Assembly (NCBI GenBank): GCA_947568835.1
Contig: OX387610.1
Location: forward strand, 13,993,001-14,057,000
Reading direction: 5' to 3'
DNA from: Protonemura montana
Lineage: Eukaryota > Arthropoda > Insecta > Plecoptera > Nemouridae
Length of the DNA stretch: 64,000 nucleotides
Shown: positions 12,890 through 23,855 of the stretch, in pieces
How positions within the stretch are numbered: position 1 is the first letter of the stretch
How the letters are laid out: each line of letters opens with the position of its first letter
The notes under the pieces: model-generated
Database searches by the model: none
Told to the model about the DNA's origin: nothing
Seen by the model: only the letters and a program-made list of their open reading frames with translations
Made by a program: the position numbers and the translations under genes

Positions 12890-13475
12890 TTGGCGTGTTG
12901 GAAACACCGATCAGAGAAGTTAAGCAACACTGCGCCGAGTCAGTTATTAGATGGATGTCCATCATACACATGACCAGTTCTGTTCGGGAGAGAGGTTGGA
13001 GGGATGAAAGTTAAGCAACACTGCGCTGGGTCAGTTATTAGATGGATGTTCATCATACACATGACCAGTTCTGTTCGGGAGAGAGGTTGGAGGGATGAAA
13101 GTTAAGCAACACTGCACTGAGTCAGCTATTGGATGGGTGACCATCATACACATGATCAGTTCTGTTCGGGAGAGAGGTTGGAGGGATGAAAGTTAGTACA
13201 GCAACTTCACTTGCCTTGCTTATCAACCTCTCGACAGCATGGATTTGTGGAGGAATCCTGCTGTTGGCGTTGTACCGTCCTTCGGAAGGGACGTTAAGCC
13301 AGTGGTCCCCTTGGTGCTCTTCGACAGGTGTAGGCTAGATATCAGCACCTTCCCTCCTCTCTTCTAGGCTAGGTTAGGTTAATCATTATTTCCATCTTCA
13401 TCCTTTCTTTCACCTACGCCATTGGACCAGTAGTCAATTATTTTGCCCGTTGTCAAAACAGTGCGGCTCCCTACT
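12890..13475 (+). mobile_element. 5S rRNA-headed SINE, copy 2 (3 tandem heads)
   Basis: Begins GGCGTGTTGGAAACACCG and then skips part of the 5S-like sequence straight to GAAGTTAAGCAACACTGCG. Three head units follow, one 36-bp module, then the TTCGGAAGGGACGTTAAGCC hairpin region and a diverged end (GTTGTCAAAACAGTGCGG). It lacks the intact GCGTCGTTAAAC end seen in other copies. Head units carry AGATGGATG changes, so this copy is older or of another subfamily. Confidence 0.85.
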
Positions 13476-13782
13476 CATCAATAAATCAGTTATAGATTAT
13501 GTGCATTAGATGCAGATTAAAAATATATATATTATGTAAGAAACTGACCTGTTTAGCTCAATTTACTCTTTCCCTGTCCATGCAAACATGTTTACAATTT
13601 AACTAAACATTACTGTAACATTCTCGAACTTCTTAAACAACAAATGACAAGCCAACGCAATCATATTTCCCAAAACCCCACAAAAAAATCTCCCCGACAA
13701 ATTAATAGTTCTACCTCCAAATCCAAACAAAGTCCACACACCAATAATTTCTGAAAATCACAATCTTAGCCCCAGGGGGACG
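13476..13782. other. No gene seen
   Basis: AT-rich sequence after the SINE, before the GC-richer island. Confidence 0.45.
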
Positions 13783-14020
13783 CTAAAAACAAACAGATCT
13801 GGTGTCAACAAGAATTGAATGATTGTCCCCGTGAAACCGCACGCGGAAACCGGGCATGTCAATGACAGTGCCAGCTTCAATCAGCGACAGGTTCGTGGCA
13901 AGTCGGGCCGAGGTGTGGGGGACGCCTGCACCGGGACCGGCCATCACCTACGTGAGGTATCAGACTAGAGAACATTGGTACGTGAAGAGTGGGTGGCTGG
14001 TAATTCTGACTAGGAATTAG
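13783..14020. other. GC-richer island open on both strands
   Basis: A 53-codon ATG frame lies on the minus strand (13944 to 13783; starts MAGPGAGVPHTSARLATNLS). A 55-codon ATG frame lies on the plus strand (13856-14020; starts MSMTVPASISDRFVASRAEV). I recognise neither. Base composition stands out from the flanks, so an exon, a 5' UTR exon or a conserved regulatory element is possible. The minus-strand reading has a stop two codons before its ATG and a possible TAG acceptor at the same place. The minus strand is the orientation of the I-BAR gene, but this peptide is not I-BAR sequence. Confidence 0.25.
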
Positions 14021-14624
14021 GCTGGTCGGAGAGGCAGCGATCTGGGTCTTTTGTAGTCATGTTTGACTCTTTTTGGGGAGGAAATCCGGTGATGCTAAAT
14101 TTGACAAGCACCCTTCAGGCACATTTAACAGTAAACATTGACAAGCGATATTTTAATAACATTTTTTCTTTAAAAAAATTTCATATAAGTTAAAAAAAAG
14201 TTTGCGAGAAATGAGTTCCTGAGAGATATGAGATTTCTAAAATAATAAAAAAATTACAGAAAACAACCGTTAATCTTGGAAAAAGGTGACAGACAGTTTT
14301 CAATTTTGGCTTGATGAAATATTCAGCAACTCGGCCATCGATACCAAATCAATTTTCACCGTTTACACGAACAAAATCAAAATTACACCAGTTGGTCAGA
14401 AGCGACATTTTTATTTGATGCTTTTGCAGACTCTGAAGTAGAAATGTACATGTGTGAAGAATAATAAACCGTGTCTAATTGTGTGTCGTCCTCTCAACAC
14501 GACTGGACTATCTACTGAAGAGCTGCGGTTTTGCTACCCTAGTCCTGGTATGGGTAGGTACAGGGAGGGAGGGGTTGATATGTGGACTGAATTCCAATGT
14601 ACCCCATTACTGTGGTATGTTGCA
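14021..14624. other. No gene seen
   Basis: AT-rich sequence leading to the poly-C tract. Apparent ORFs around 14454-14871 run through the tract and are not credible. Confidence 0.45.
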
Positions 14625-14644
14625 CCCCCCCCCCCCCCCCCCCC
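14625..14644 (+). repeat. 20-bp poly-C tract followed by GGG
   Basis: A run of 20 C is directly followed by GGG. Similar tracts occur at 49929-49942 (14 C) and 61274-61295 (22 C). The length is likely to be polymorphic or affected by sequencing error. Confidence 0.9.
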
Positions 14645-15596
14645 GGGTTTACTGGCCGTCACATCGAGCAGCGACAAACTTCGTTTTGCCTCTAGTCGCT
14701 CACGTGGTGTTTCTACCGGTGCACTTTGCAAGTTTTTCGAGTGGTTGCATCTTGTTTACTAAAGCGCTCGAATGTTTTTATTTGTATCTCTGTTTTTCTC
14801 TGTGCTTTACATATTTTTTTTTGGTGTGCGTTGAGCTGTTTTTTTGTTTCTTATGCAAACAAGTTTATTGATTTAACAAAATTGAATGATTTTATTTGCA
14901 TAAAACGTGTTTCCTGTCCGTTAAAATGCTGGTTTACTTAAATAGAAGCGTGTATTTTAGCAAATAAAGAACATTTATGGTAAGCCATTACGGTGAGTGT
15001 TCAATTCACTTACGCACAAATATAAGTAACTTCAAAATTCATCGATGAAATGTGTCAAATTTTTGCACAATGTTTCTTGTCCTTGCTTAAAAATGTATGT
15101 AAAGGAAAATATTGGAGCGTTTTTAAAAAATGAAGTAAATACGCTGCTATTTTAAGCTGCCTGGAGCACGAATTCTTTGTTTTATCTACATTTTTGAAAG
15201 AGTTTCGTCATCGTAGGGCCCGTCGGCGTAGATATGGAAAAGTGAACCCACACGCCCAGCTTTGCAAAATTGATAGCTCGCAATTTCGGAAATACTTTGC
15301 CGCCGGCACGATACGAACGTCTCAACGTCTCATTGAATGTTCAACGATAGACTAAAACTGCGACACTGATATCTTATTAAATCGTAAATTACAAGAAGGA
15401 CAGGTAAATTAGAAAATTCCTTAAACTTACGACGGTGAGGTATGTTGACTGCGTAATATTTTGTGAACACTACGCGCCATGTGAACTTGAAGACACCAGA
15501 CTATGACAGCGAAATTTGCAACTCGTTCAGGTATTTAAAAAAAAAATTTTCTAATTAAGGCACTAATTTTTTATGATTTTTTTAAGAATCAAACTC
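14645..15596. other. No gene seen
   Basis: AT-rich DNA ahead of the 43-bp minisatellite. Confidence 0.5.
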
Positions 15597-16145
15597 GAAC
15601 ACGTGAAAGTTGCACTGGAAAAGAGTCACATGCCCAGTCGAACACGTGAAAGTTGTACTGGGACAGAGTCACATGCCCAGTCGAACACGTGAAAGTTGCA
15701 CTGGGGCAGAGTCACATGCCCAGTCGAACACGTGAAAGTTGCACTGGGGCAGAGTCACATGCTCAGTCAAACACGTGAAAGTTACACTGGGACAGAGTCA
15801 CATGCCCAGTCGAACATGTGAATGTTGCACTGGGACAGAGCCACATGCCCAGTCGAACACGTGAAAGTTGCACTGGGACAGAGTCACAAGCCCAGTCGAA
15901 CACGTGAAAGTTGCACTGGGACAGAGTCACAAGCCCAGTCGAACACGTGAAAGTTGCACTGGGACAGAGTCACATGCCCAGTCGAACACGTGAAAGTTGC
16001 ACTGGGACAGAGCCATATGCCCAGTCGAACACGTGAAAGTTGCACTGGGACAGAGTCACATGCCCAGTCGAACCCGTGAAAGTTACACTGGGGCAGAGTC
16101 ACATGCCCAGTCGAACACGTGAAAGTTACACTGGGACAGCCAGTC
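15597..16145 (+). repeat. 43-bp minisatellite, about 12.8 copies (arm 1)
   Basis: The unit starts GAACACGTGAAAGTTGCACT and ends CACATGCCCAGTC. Each full unit contains CACGTG and the inverted pair ACTGGG/CCCAGT, so a single unit can fold as a 6-bp stem. The same consensus occurs in opposite orientation at 23273-23855. The 91-codon minus-strand ORF across it is a by-product. Confidence 0.95.
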
Positions 16146-16998
16146 AAATACGCTATCAAATATTAAACTAAAGAAATATGCTAGTAAAAGCTTTCAATGC
16201 ATTTTTCCACTGCTCGGATACTTTTTCTCAGAGTCTTTTTACGTTCACAAATTTTACTGTAGGACTTTAGACCAAATCTAGTTACCACCATTGTCACCTC
16301 GAGTAATACGATTGCGGAGCCTTCTAGCTTTGCTACGAAATAATACAGTTACAAAAGACTATATATAAACGTGGACTTCGTTTTGTATCTTCGCTGGGTG
16401 GACGTGGTGTGGATACCTAAAACCAGAACGAGATAGTCGCAGAAAATTTGCGGTTTCGCGGCTCTTCGTTTTTTTTTCTGCCGTGCTTGTCGCGAATTTC
16501 TTAACAGGTGTCTCTAGCTTAGCAAACTTTGGTGACACATTGCGGATAGAAAATCGCATGGACTCCGAAGCCAGTAAATCTTGTTCGAAACTTGGTCACG
16601 TCTGGAGTTTTCTGTTAGTGTTAACAGCTTGGAATAAAAGAGAGATGTTAAATGACTTTCTTAGAACAGCTTGAAAACTTTAATGATGTATTTTATTGGA
16701 TATAAAGTGATATCTTCATGAAAATATATGCAAGGTTAGTCCAAAAACTGTTGTTTAAACTTAGATCAATATAAAAAAATTGTTATAATTTTGTTATCGT
16801 CTTCATGTTCATTTCAATGCTTCTTATGGGCGATATAAAAGTCAAATTATGCATTGTGATGTTGACTTTGGCAAAATATCACAGTTCTTTCAAAGCAATT
16901 TAACTTTTTTGAAACTCGATAAGGAAACGAACTCAATTTTAAATGCGTTCCAAAACTGTGGTTGAACGTAAAAATTTGCAATAAAATGCACGCAAAAG
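16146..16998. other. No gene seen
   Basis: No recognisable protein or RNA. A moderately GC-rich patch at 16380-16560 has short ORFs on both strands without known motifs. Confidence 0.45.
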
Positions 16999-17028
16999 TA
17001 CAGTCTAGCCCGTGAGAGAAGATACCAG
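16999..17028 (+). repeat. Solo piece of the 54-bp repeat found at 25 kb
   Basis: TACAGTCTAGCCCGTGAGAG followed by AAGATACCAG matches about 30 bp of the 54-bp unit arrayed at 24968-25852, in the same orientation but 8 kb away. It is either an excised or transposed unit, or the remains of a shared parent element. Confidence 0.75.
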
Positions 17029-17219
17029 GCCATAAACTGCCAACTCGTGGATGCAATTTCAGTCATGATTTCATTTGGAGAATTTCAAAATACTTATTAT
17101 AACTGCAAATTATTTCTTAAGATTGATAATATTGACAGAATTTTTTTTAAAAGCTCGAAAAACGAAATTATTTAACGCGACAAAAGCTTTAGAGCAAAAG
17201 CAAAATGACAAACATCAGC

Positions 17220-17295
17220 GGAAATGATTTGTATTGTTTTTAAAAATGACAGTTAAAGCGACTGGTGGCTCCTCTACCGGTAAACTATTGTTCTC
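17220..17295 (-). repeat. Dispersed repeat, related to 5255-5340
   Basis: The reverse complement contains TAGAGGAGCCACCAGTCG and CTGTCATTTTTAAAAACA, matching the 5.3-kb copy with indels. Family unknown. Confidence 0.5.
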
Positions 17296-17390
17296 TTGTA
17301 GAATGGAGTTAACCAAAAACTTGCCGAACTCCACGTTGTTTTTGACCTCGAGTGTACTGAAGGGTGTAATCAGAGGTTGATGAGCTCAGG

Positions 17391-17552
17391 ATGAGTGGTA
17401 ACGGCGATGAAATGGGAAGAGGAGCCGCGGTGCTTGGACCGGGAATTCGCATTAACACCAGGATGACCGACTTCAACCCACCGAGCCTGTCCCATCAGTT
17501 TACAGTTCCTTGGCTAGCTCACGAGGGAAACCTTGTATGTGTGATAAGGTGA
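17391..17552 (+). CDS. Hypothetical 53-aa ORF in a GC-richer patch
   Basis: An ATG frame of 53 codons (starts MSGNGDEMGRGAAVLGPGIR) lies in DNA clearly richer in G+C than its flanks. There is no homopolymer run inside and it ends at TGA. I recognise no family. It is glycine and arginine rich at the N-terminus with no membrane segment. A minus-strand ORF overlaps its end (17500-17706) and is equally unrecognised. It could be a small exon, a regulatory element or a decayed transposon. The strand is opposite to that of the I-BAR exon. Confidence 0.2.
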   Translation: MSGNGDEMGRGAAVLGPGIRINTRMTDFNPPSLSHQFTVPWLAHEGNLVCVIR

Positions 17553-18061
17553 AGGTATCTACGATACAAGTAGGGGAGTAATCAGGGAGGAAACCCTGGA
17601 GGCTAAAAGAAAATGTGGGTAGAGACTTTGGTGAAATGTGGGCGGCAGAGTAAATAAGATGCCTAGAGTGATGTCCACGTGATGTTATTTGCAATGGAGA
17701 TGTCATTACATTGGTGTTTACTGTGACAGGGTGTTTTCAACAATGGCATAGTCCTCGCCTATAGTTATAATTTTGAATGCAAAGAGCAGAATATATTAAT
17801 ATTGTGATTTGGTACAGTTTTTTTTTTATGAGAAAACCAGGATTGCCGCTATTGGGTTTGTTTTGCAGTAGGTACATGTGTAATAAAAATAAGGTAAGAA
17901 CAGATATAAAAGCCCCACTTTCAAGAATTCAACATCTACGGGTGGTCAAAAGTAGCTTTGTGAGAGTGCACCTTAAAGTTATTTGCTTTAAATTGTCGGT
18001 CTCAAAATTATAACATAAAAAAATCATCATATTCCCAATGATTGATTGATTTCTGGGATAA
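17553..18061. other. No gene seen
   Basis: AT-rich sequence before the minus-strand SINE. Confidence 0.45.
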
Positions 18062-18835
18062 AACGACGCACTGTTTTGACATCCGGCCATGTGGCACTGG
18101 TCTAATGGCGTCGGTGAATGAGTGGATGATGATGAGGATTATGACGAAACTAACCTAGCATAGAATGGAGTAGAGGTAACCTGGTGCCGGCACGTAGCCT
18201 ACTCCTGTGAAGAGCACCAAAGGGACCACCGGCTTAACGTCCCTTCCGAAGGACGGTACAACGCGAACAACAGGATTCCTCCACAAATCCATGCTGTCGA
18301 GAGGTTGATAAGCAAGGCGAGTGAAGTTGCTGTACTAACTAGCATCCCTCCAACCTCTCTCCCGAACAGAACTGGTCATGTGTATGATGGTCACCCATCC
18401 AATACCTGACCCAGCGCAGTGTTGCTTAACTTTCATCCCTCCAACCTCTCTCCCGAACAGAACTGGTCAAGTGTATGATGGTCACCCATCCAATACCTGA
18501 TCCAGCGCAGTGTTGACTAACTTTCATCCCTCCAACCTCTCTCCCGAACAGAACTGGTCATGTGTATGATGGTCACCCATCCAATATCTGACCCAGCGCA
18601 GTGTTGCTTAACATTCATCCCTCCAACCTCTCTCCCGAACAGAACTGGTCATGTGTATGATGGTCACCCATCCAATATCTGACCCAGCGCAGTGTTGCTT
18701 AACATTCATCCCTCCAACCTCTCTCCCGAACAGAACTGGTCATGTGTATGATGGTCACCCATCCAATACCTGACTCAGCGCAGTGTTGCTCAACTTCGGT
18801 GATCTCTTGAGAACCGGTGTTTCTAGCACATTAAA
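18062..18835 (-). mobile_element. 5S rRNA-headed SINE, copy 3 (5 tandem heads)
   Basis: Read on the minus strand it begins near GTGCTAGAAACACCGGTTCT, then GAGATCACCGAAGTT. It carries five copies of the GGTATTGGATGGGTGACC-type core about 90 bp apart, one 36-bp module, the CGTCCTTCGGAAGGGACG hairpin, and ends near AAAACAGTGCGTCG. It has the highest head count of the family in this window and lies opposite in orientation to every other body-bearing copy. Confidence 0.87.
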
Positions 18836-20935
18836 CCGTTTGCTGAGCTGGACGAAGCAATCAAGGAGTCAGTGTTACATTCCTTGAAAACATGAGCGCT
18901 ACACGTGTTTCATAGATGTAGGTTTAGAGTCTCACTGGGATGTGTAAATGCAGTACCTAATCATGTAAACCATTGTTCTGTGTATTTATGCCACTTTACT
19001 GCTATGCCTTTAATGAGAAGGTAAAGTCATAAAACTAGCACGGTATAAACATTATCATGGCACCTCCTGGCACATAATAAAGTGAACAATTTCCCATGCA
19101 GATAATCAGCACTTGAATTAACGTAGTCAGTTTTCCCGGACGGTTTTCCGTGACAATTTCCTATGTGAAAGAAAATGCATCGTTTTTCCGGCGGTGGCTT
19201 GTTCATCCCGGGATTCGGATATGGCGTGAAGTATTCGTCATCGATCAAGCGTGAGTTTGATATGCGACCAACGTGCGTAGGGGTACGTGCGTAGGGGGAT
19301 ATGATATGCCACAACCATCCTACTCATGCGTTGCGTCCCAGTGGTGGTGGATCACATACCGTGAATAACTTTAAGCTTTGATAGCCAGGGGCGATGGCAA
19401 ATAATAGGTAAATATTTGAGGTTAGGTGCAAATGCAGGTATATTTATTTTGGGTGTGTATACGTTAAGTTTAATTTAACTCGTTCTTGGATACCTGGGGC
19501 TGAATAGTTACCTTAACTTAGTATAAAAACATTTATAAAGTTTTCAAATTGCAAACTGTTTTTTTTTAGATATTGATTACTAAGAAAAATATCCAACCAA
19601 ATTTTTCCAAAATCGTGAAATATCTATGGTTAAACTATGCTAAGATGTCATGAAAATTTTATTCTAATCGATCCAAACACTTGGCTGGTACAGAAAGTAA
19701 ACAAAAACACAGAAAATAAGTCTATATTTATTTTTTTGACAGCTTAATTGATTCTTCGTTACACTCATCCAATAAATCCATATCAATATTTATTGTGCAT
19801 GAGATTTGGACACACTATGACCATTTCTATAGTATATTTTTTTCGGCTTATCAAAAAACTAAAAACAAAAATAATTTACATCAACTTTCTAAATCTATTA
19901 AAAAAATCTCCCTCCAAAAAGTTGAAGAAGAAAACACTTTTCGCGTAAACTAGATGCCAAACATCGGTCCCACTCGGAAATCCAAGTTAAAACTTTATAA
20001 ATATACCGCCTATCGGCCCCAAATCTTCGCCACTGCAAAGCGAGAAAGCGTTTCACGTCTCCCCTACACCGGAAGATCAACTGGCAACTGCACCCCACTA
20101 TTTTCTCTTCCACCTTAAAGCGAGCTCACCACCGACAGTCAACATAAATCTCAATAAAACCTTCTCGTCCTTTCGTTCCCGTATCATATCTCTGATTAAA
20201 CCACTCGCATTGCTGTGAGATTCCTGTGGGATTGAGTCAATTTCCTGGATCTACGTGCTCCTGTTGAGATGGTGTTGGTTTATAACGTAGCTCAACGTCG
20301 TAATGCACTTTAGGGGCACTAAGGTTCTGTAAAGGTGTTGGTTGTTAGAGGTAAAATTATAGAGATGCTAGAGTTAGAAAATACAGACTTTTGATATCAA
20401 GGGATGTATAATTTGAAATTATCAAAATATTAAAGTTAGCTTTAGAGGGACTTTACTGTCAAATGAAGTCTCAGAGGAAATGGTTTTAAAATTTCATATT
20501 TTTCTTTTTACGAATTTCAACAGATGCTTTTTAGCAATTCAGCTGTAGAGTTTAACTGCTCAATGGTAAATATTTTTTTAATCAAAACGCACTAGACTTG
20601 ATTCGGTCGTATTCTCCTCACCCCACTCACGCAAAAAACCGATGCATCATTCTTTCAGACCCTCTGAAAAAACAACGGGTCAGGAAAGTAATTTACGAGG
20701 ATCTTACTTTATTCGCTGTCGGAAGCGAATTAGAATAGCAATTTTTTTTTGGTATGGCACACGAAAAAAGAGAAGAAATGTCTACGCACGTCAGTAATGT
20801 GAATTGGTCTGTGAAAATTCGGTCGTTTATGGGGATTGTCGTAAAGATGATGTAGACGGGTGTTAGGTTCGTGCCCCGTTCGGAGACACATGAGTGAACG
20901 CTTGCGTGGTCAGCTGGTATGCAGGGTCACTTTCC
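18836..20935. other. No gene seen
   Basis: AT-rich DNA. Small ORFs at 19027-19314 and 19898-20113 (minus strand) show no known motif. Confidence 0.5.
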
Positions 20936-21015
20936 CATCTTCACCCCTTTCCGGTCCCATTCTGGTCCCATTCCGGTCCCATTCCGATCCCATACCGGTT
21001 CCATACCGGTTCCAA
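20936..21015 (+). repeat. Degenerate 11-12-bp repeat (GGTCCCATTCC type)
   Basis: About six imperfect units of the form CCGGTCCCATTC and CCGGTTCCATAC follow each other. A short microsatellite-like array. Confidence 0.8.
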
Positions 21016-21831
21016 TCCAGGCATGAAGACCGATCTTAGTCATTGAGATGGGTCTCTTTATCATAAATTATTTTCTGTTGCACATTAAAAAATTCCATAA
21101 AATTGAACCATGACCAGGAATAATTTTCCCAACTCACCAAACCCAATTGCTTGGACTATTCCTATTCCAGTCCTTAAATGTGTTTTACGATATTTAGACA
21201 TTTCTGGGCATGAAGGTCACTTTTCAAGCGCAAAATGAAAACGATATTTTTAATTATAATTATAATTATAAAAAAACGCGTGTTGCCTCGTCGGTACCAA
21301 TATTTCAGAGCGCTTTTTTTTTACGGTTATGAATAATTTCTTAAATGAAAACTGGATTTTTGTGTCATTCGTGGATTTCTTTATTCACTTCTGGCAAAGA
21401 CATGTATCATTATAACTACCAATTTGCAAGGCAATTTAGAACCATTTTTGCCATTAAAGCTAGACAGATTTAGAGCAAAATGGATCAGAGACGCTTTCTG
21501 CATGTTAAACTTTTCAGAGAAAACTTTTGAATCTACTTAAAATTTTAGCTAGAAACCCAAAACGAACACATTCCCTATTGACACTCGCTTGCATCTCTGC
21601 AGAGAACGACTTTGAATAAATAAGACTATCAATACATTCAAGAATATTTTTCTAACCATTTCATAGATTCAGGTATTGACAGATATCAATAATCCATCAA
21701 GATTCAAGATAAGAGGCAAGTGTCTATCTTTCACCACTCCACTTTGGCCATGTATGTATTGATATGAAATTCACTAAGATGTCATCTATATTTTGATCCA
21801 GACAAAACGTTCCCTAGTCCCGGGCACTCAC
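21016..21831. other. Probable intron on the minus strand, 3' of the exon
   Basis: Apart from an AATTAT microsatellite at about 21250-21270, this is AT-rich DNA with no recognisable exon. It immediately follows the splice donor of the exon at 21832-21924 when read on the minus strand. Confidence 0.45.
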
Positions 21832-21924
21832 CAACATCTGATGATCCTCCCCAGGTTCCTTGCTGCGCCTGTCGAGCCAGTTTGTTGATAGCGTCCACGT
21901 AGATCTTGGACGCGGCGGCTGCCC
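21832..21924 (-). CDS. Exon of IRSp53/BAIAP2-family I-BAR (IMD) protein
   Basis: This 93-nt internal exon encodes (x)GAAAASKIYVDAINKLARQ plus AQQGTWGGSSDV and the first base of a glycine codon. Read on the minus strand, a T/C-rich tract and CTTCAG precede it and a strong GTGAGT donor follows GATGTTG, so both ends are supported. Both flanking introns are in phase 1, so the exon keeps frame if skipped. The pattern AAxxxYxDAxxKlAxxAxQ, then G-rich and D-V-G, matches the early part of the IMD/I-BAR domain as I recall it from insect IRSp53. MIM/MTSS proteins share the region more weakly and lack the QQGTWGG-like insert. I-BAR proteins bind PI(4,5)P2-rich membrane, induce outward protrusions and, through IRSp53's CRIB-like and SH3 parts, link Rac/Cdc42 to actin regulators. 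Only this segment of the domain is seen; neighbouring exons were not found. Confidence 0.82.
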
Positions 21925-22449
21925 CTGAAGAATAGACAAGAGAAAACAATATATTAGATACATGGTTTGAGACCACCTGGATGCTCGTAGTGTTTGAGGG
22001 ATAAAGGTTGGGATATGTTACGTTTCATGAGATTCTGAAGTCCATCGTATCTCATTCAGTAATGGAGTGCTTTTAAGAAAAATAAAAATAATACCATTGT
22101 AATGTCAAAAAAACATCTTAACTTGTGTAAGTTAATTGTATTTACTTTTTTAAATTATCTTACAACTGAAAAAAGTAAATAATATAAAAAATTAAGTCAC
22201 ATTCAATGTCAGTTACCAGCATTGTACCAGAATCCAAAATATGACACGTATTATATTCTGGGCTACATTTACAAGGAAACACAGAGTCTTGATAAAATAA
22301 CTGGGAACTCGTCCGAGAGATGGCGTTTATAGTAGCAATCAAGTATCTATCGCTCGCACTGCCATTCGTCCAACGGGAATCACTAATAGCGACACTAAAG
22401 CGCTCTGTTGACGGAATTCTGACCTACCAACACAGATTATTTTACCGTG
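21925..22449. other. Probable intron upstream of the I-BAR exon
   Basis: Contains the polypyrimidine tract and acceptor AG (minus strand, next to 21925). The rest is AT-rich with no recognised element before the SINE head at 22450. Confidence 0.5.
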
Positions 22450-22565
22450 TAGATCAATGGGTTAGAGCAACACCCGCGATCGGTGGAGATTAGGGTTCGA
22501 GTCCCCGTTTAGGCATTAATTTTTGAAACGGTTAGAGTGTTTATAATAATAAAAATTGACTATTT
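22450..22565 (+). mobile_element. tRNA-headed SINE, single-head copy
   Basis: The A-box-like part is TAGATCAATGGGTTAGAGCA, the anticodon-arm-like part CACCCGCGATCGGTG, and the B box GGGTTCGAGTCCCC. The tail is TTTTTGAAACGGTTAGAGTG followed by TTTATAATAATAAAAA. The same tail occurs at 40405-40440, 50285-50325, 60420-60465 and 62190-62240, all in plus orientation. The head should provide an internal polymerase III promoter. It is a pseudo-tRNA; I do not assign an amino acid. Confidence 0.78.
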
Positions 22566-23272
22566 CGTCTTCTCTTAATCCACCAAATAAGCACAGACTT
22601 AGATTTAGTATTTTTCTACCATTTTTTTATTTCTTATTGGTTTTTATTGCACAGTTGCTGAATTTGGTTTCTTTTTCAAGGTTTAAAATACTTCCAAAAC
22701 GTTGCTTAAGTGAACGTAAAATAAAACTTAGCTAGCACTTAAGATCAAGAGGCCGACATTGCCTGTCAACAAATCATTTCCTACTAAATGTAAGTAAACA
22801 GCGACGAGCGTAAATAACACCAGAATCTTAGCCGGCAACATTTTCTTATTTCCTGCTGCAAGAATATCACTATTTTCTTGCTCTATGTCAAGACGATTCT
22901 CTTTCGCCGCTTTTCACAGCGACAAAAATCTGTCAACTCCAACGATGCGAAACGTAGACGAGTTAGCGAGATGGCAACGAATTTTCAAGAACGAGCACTC
23001 GTTGGAAAATGAGATAAAAGCTTGTTATTGCAATTAAGATAATCTCTCGAGTAGTATGAGTACGACAGAATAAAATTAACAAAGACAATGTATCTCATTG
23101 TTGAACTCATTAGCCGAACAATGGCGGAAATAATTACAATCTACTCGACACTGTCAAAACTTGTTCGAATTTAGAGCTTTGCGTTTTGCACGATGCAGAA
23201 ATTGTTCGCTGTTACTGATTCCAGCCTTTGAAATGAAACTAACGAATTAAGTTTTCCTAAAATTGCAAGTTC
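22566..23272. other. No gene seen
   Basis: AT-rich DNA with no recognisable coding or repeat signal. Confidence 0.5.
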
Positions 23273-23855
23273 AACTGGCTGTCCCAGTGCAACTTTAACG
23301 TGTTCGACTGGGCATGTGACTCTGTCCCAGTGCAACATTCACGTGTTCTACTGGGCATGTGACTCTGTCCCAATGTAACTTTCATGTGTTCGACTGGGCA
23401 TGTGACTCTGTCCCAGTGCAACTTTCACGTGTTCGACTGGGCATGTGACTCTGTTCCAGTGCAACTTTCACGTGTTCGACTGAGCATGTGACTCTGTCCC
23501 AGTGCAACTTTCACGTGTTCGACTGGGCATGTGACTCTGTCCCAGTGCAACTTTCACGTGTTCGACTTATCATGTGATTCTGTCCCAGTGCAACTTTCAC
23601 GTGTTCGACTGGGCATGTGACTCTGTTCCAGTGCAACTTTCACGTGTTCGACTGAGCATGTGACTCTGTCCCAGTGCAACTTTCACGTGTTCGACTGGGC
23701 ATGTGACTCTGTCCCAGTGCAACTTTCACGTGTTCGACTTATCATGTGATTCTGTCCCAGTGCAACTTTCACGTGTTCGACTGGGCATGTGACTCTGTCC
23801 CAGTGCAACTTTCACGTGTTCGACTGGGCATGTGGCTCTGTCCCAAGACAACTTT
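23273..23855 (-). repeat. 43-bp minisatellite, about 13.5 copies (arm 2, inverted)
   Basis: Same unit as 15597-16145 in opposite orientation (plus strand reads CAACTTTCACGTGTTCGACT). Variants recur at a higher-order period: CTTATCATGTGATTC at about 23567 and 23739, and GTTCCAGTGCAAC at about 23452 and 23624. Both pairs are 172 bp apart, that is 4 x 43, so the array was partly expanded as four-unit blocks. Confidence 0.95.

Noticed and set aside
14454..14871. Proline-rich ORFs around the poly-C tract
   Set aside because: They exist only because a homopolymer run opens the frames.
15597..16145. CRISPR-like appearance of the 43-bp repeats
   Set aside because: The repeats are head-to-tail without unique spacers, no cas genes are present and the DNA is eukaryotic.
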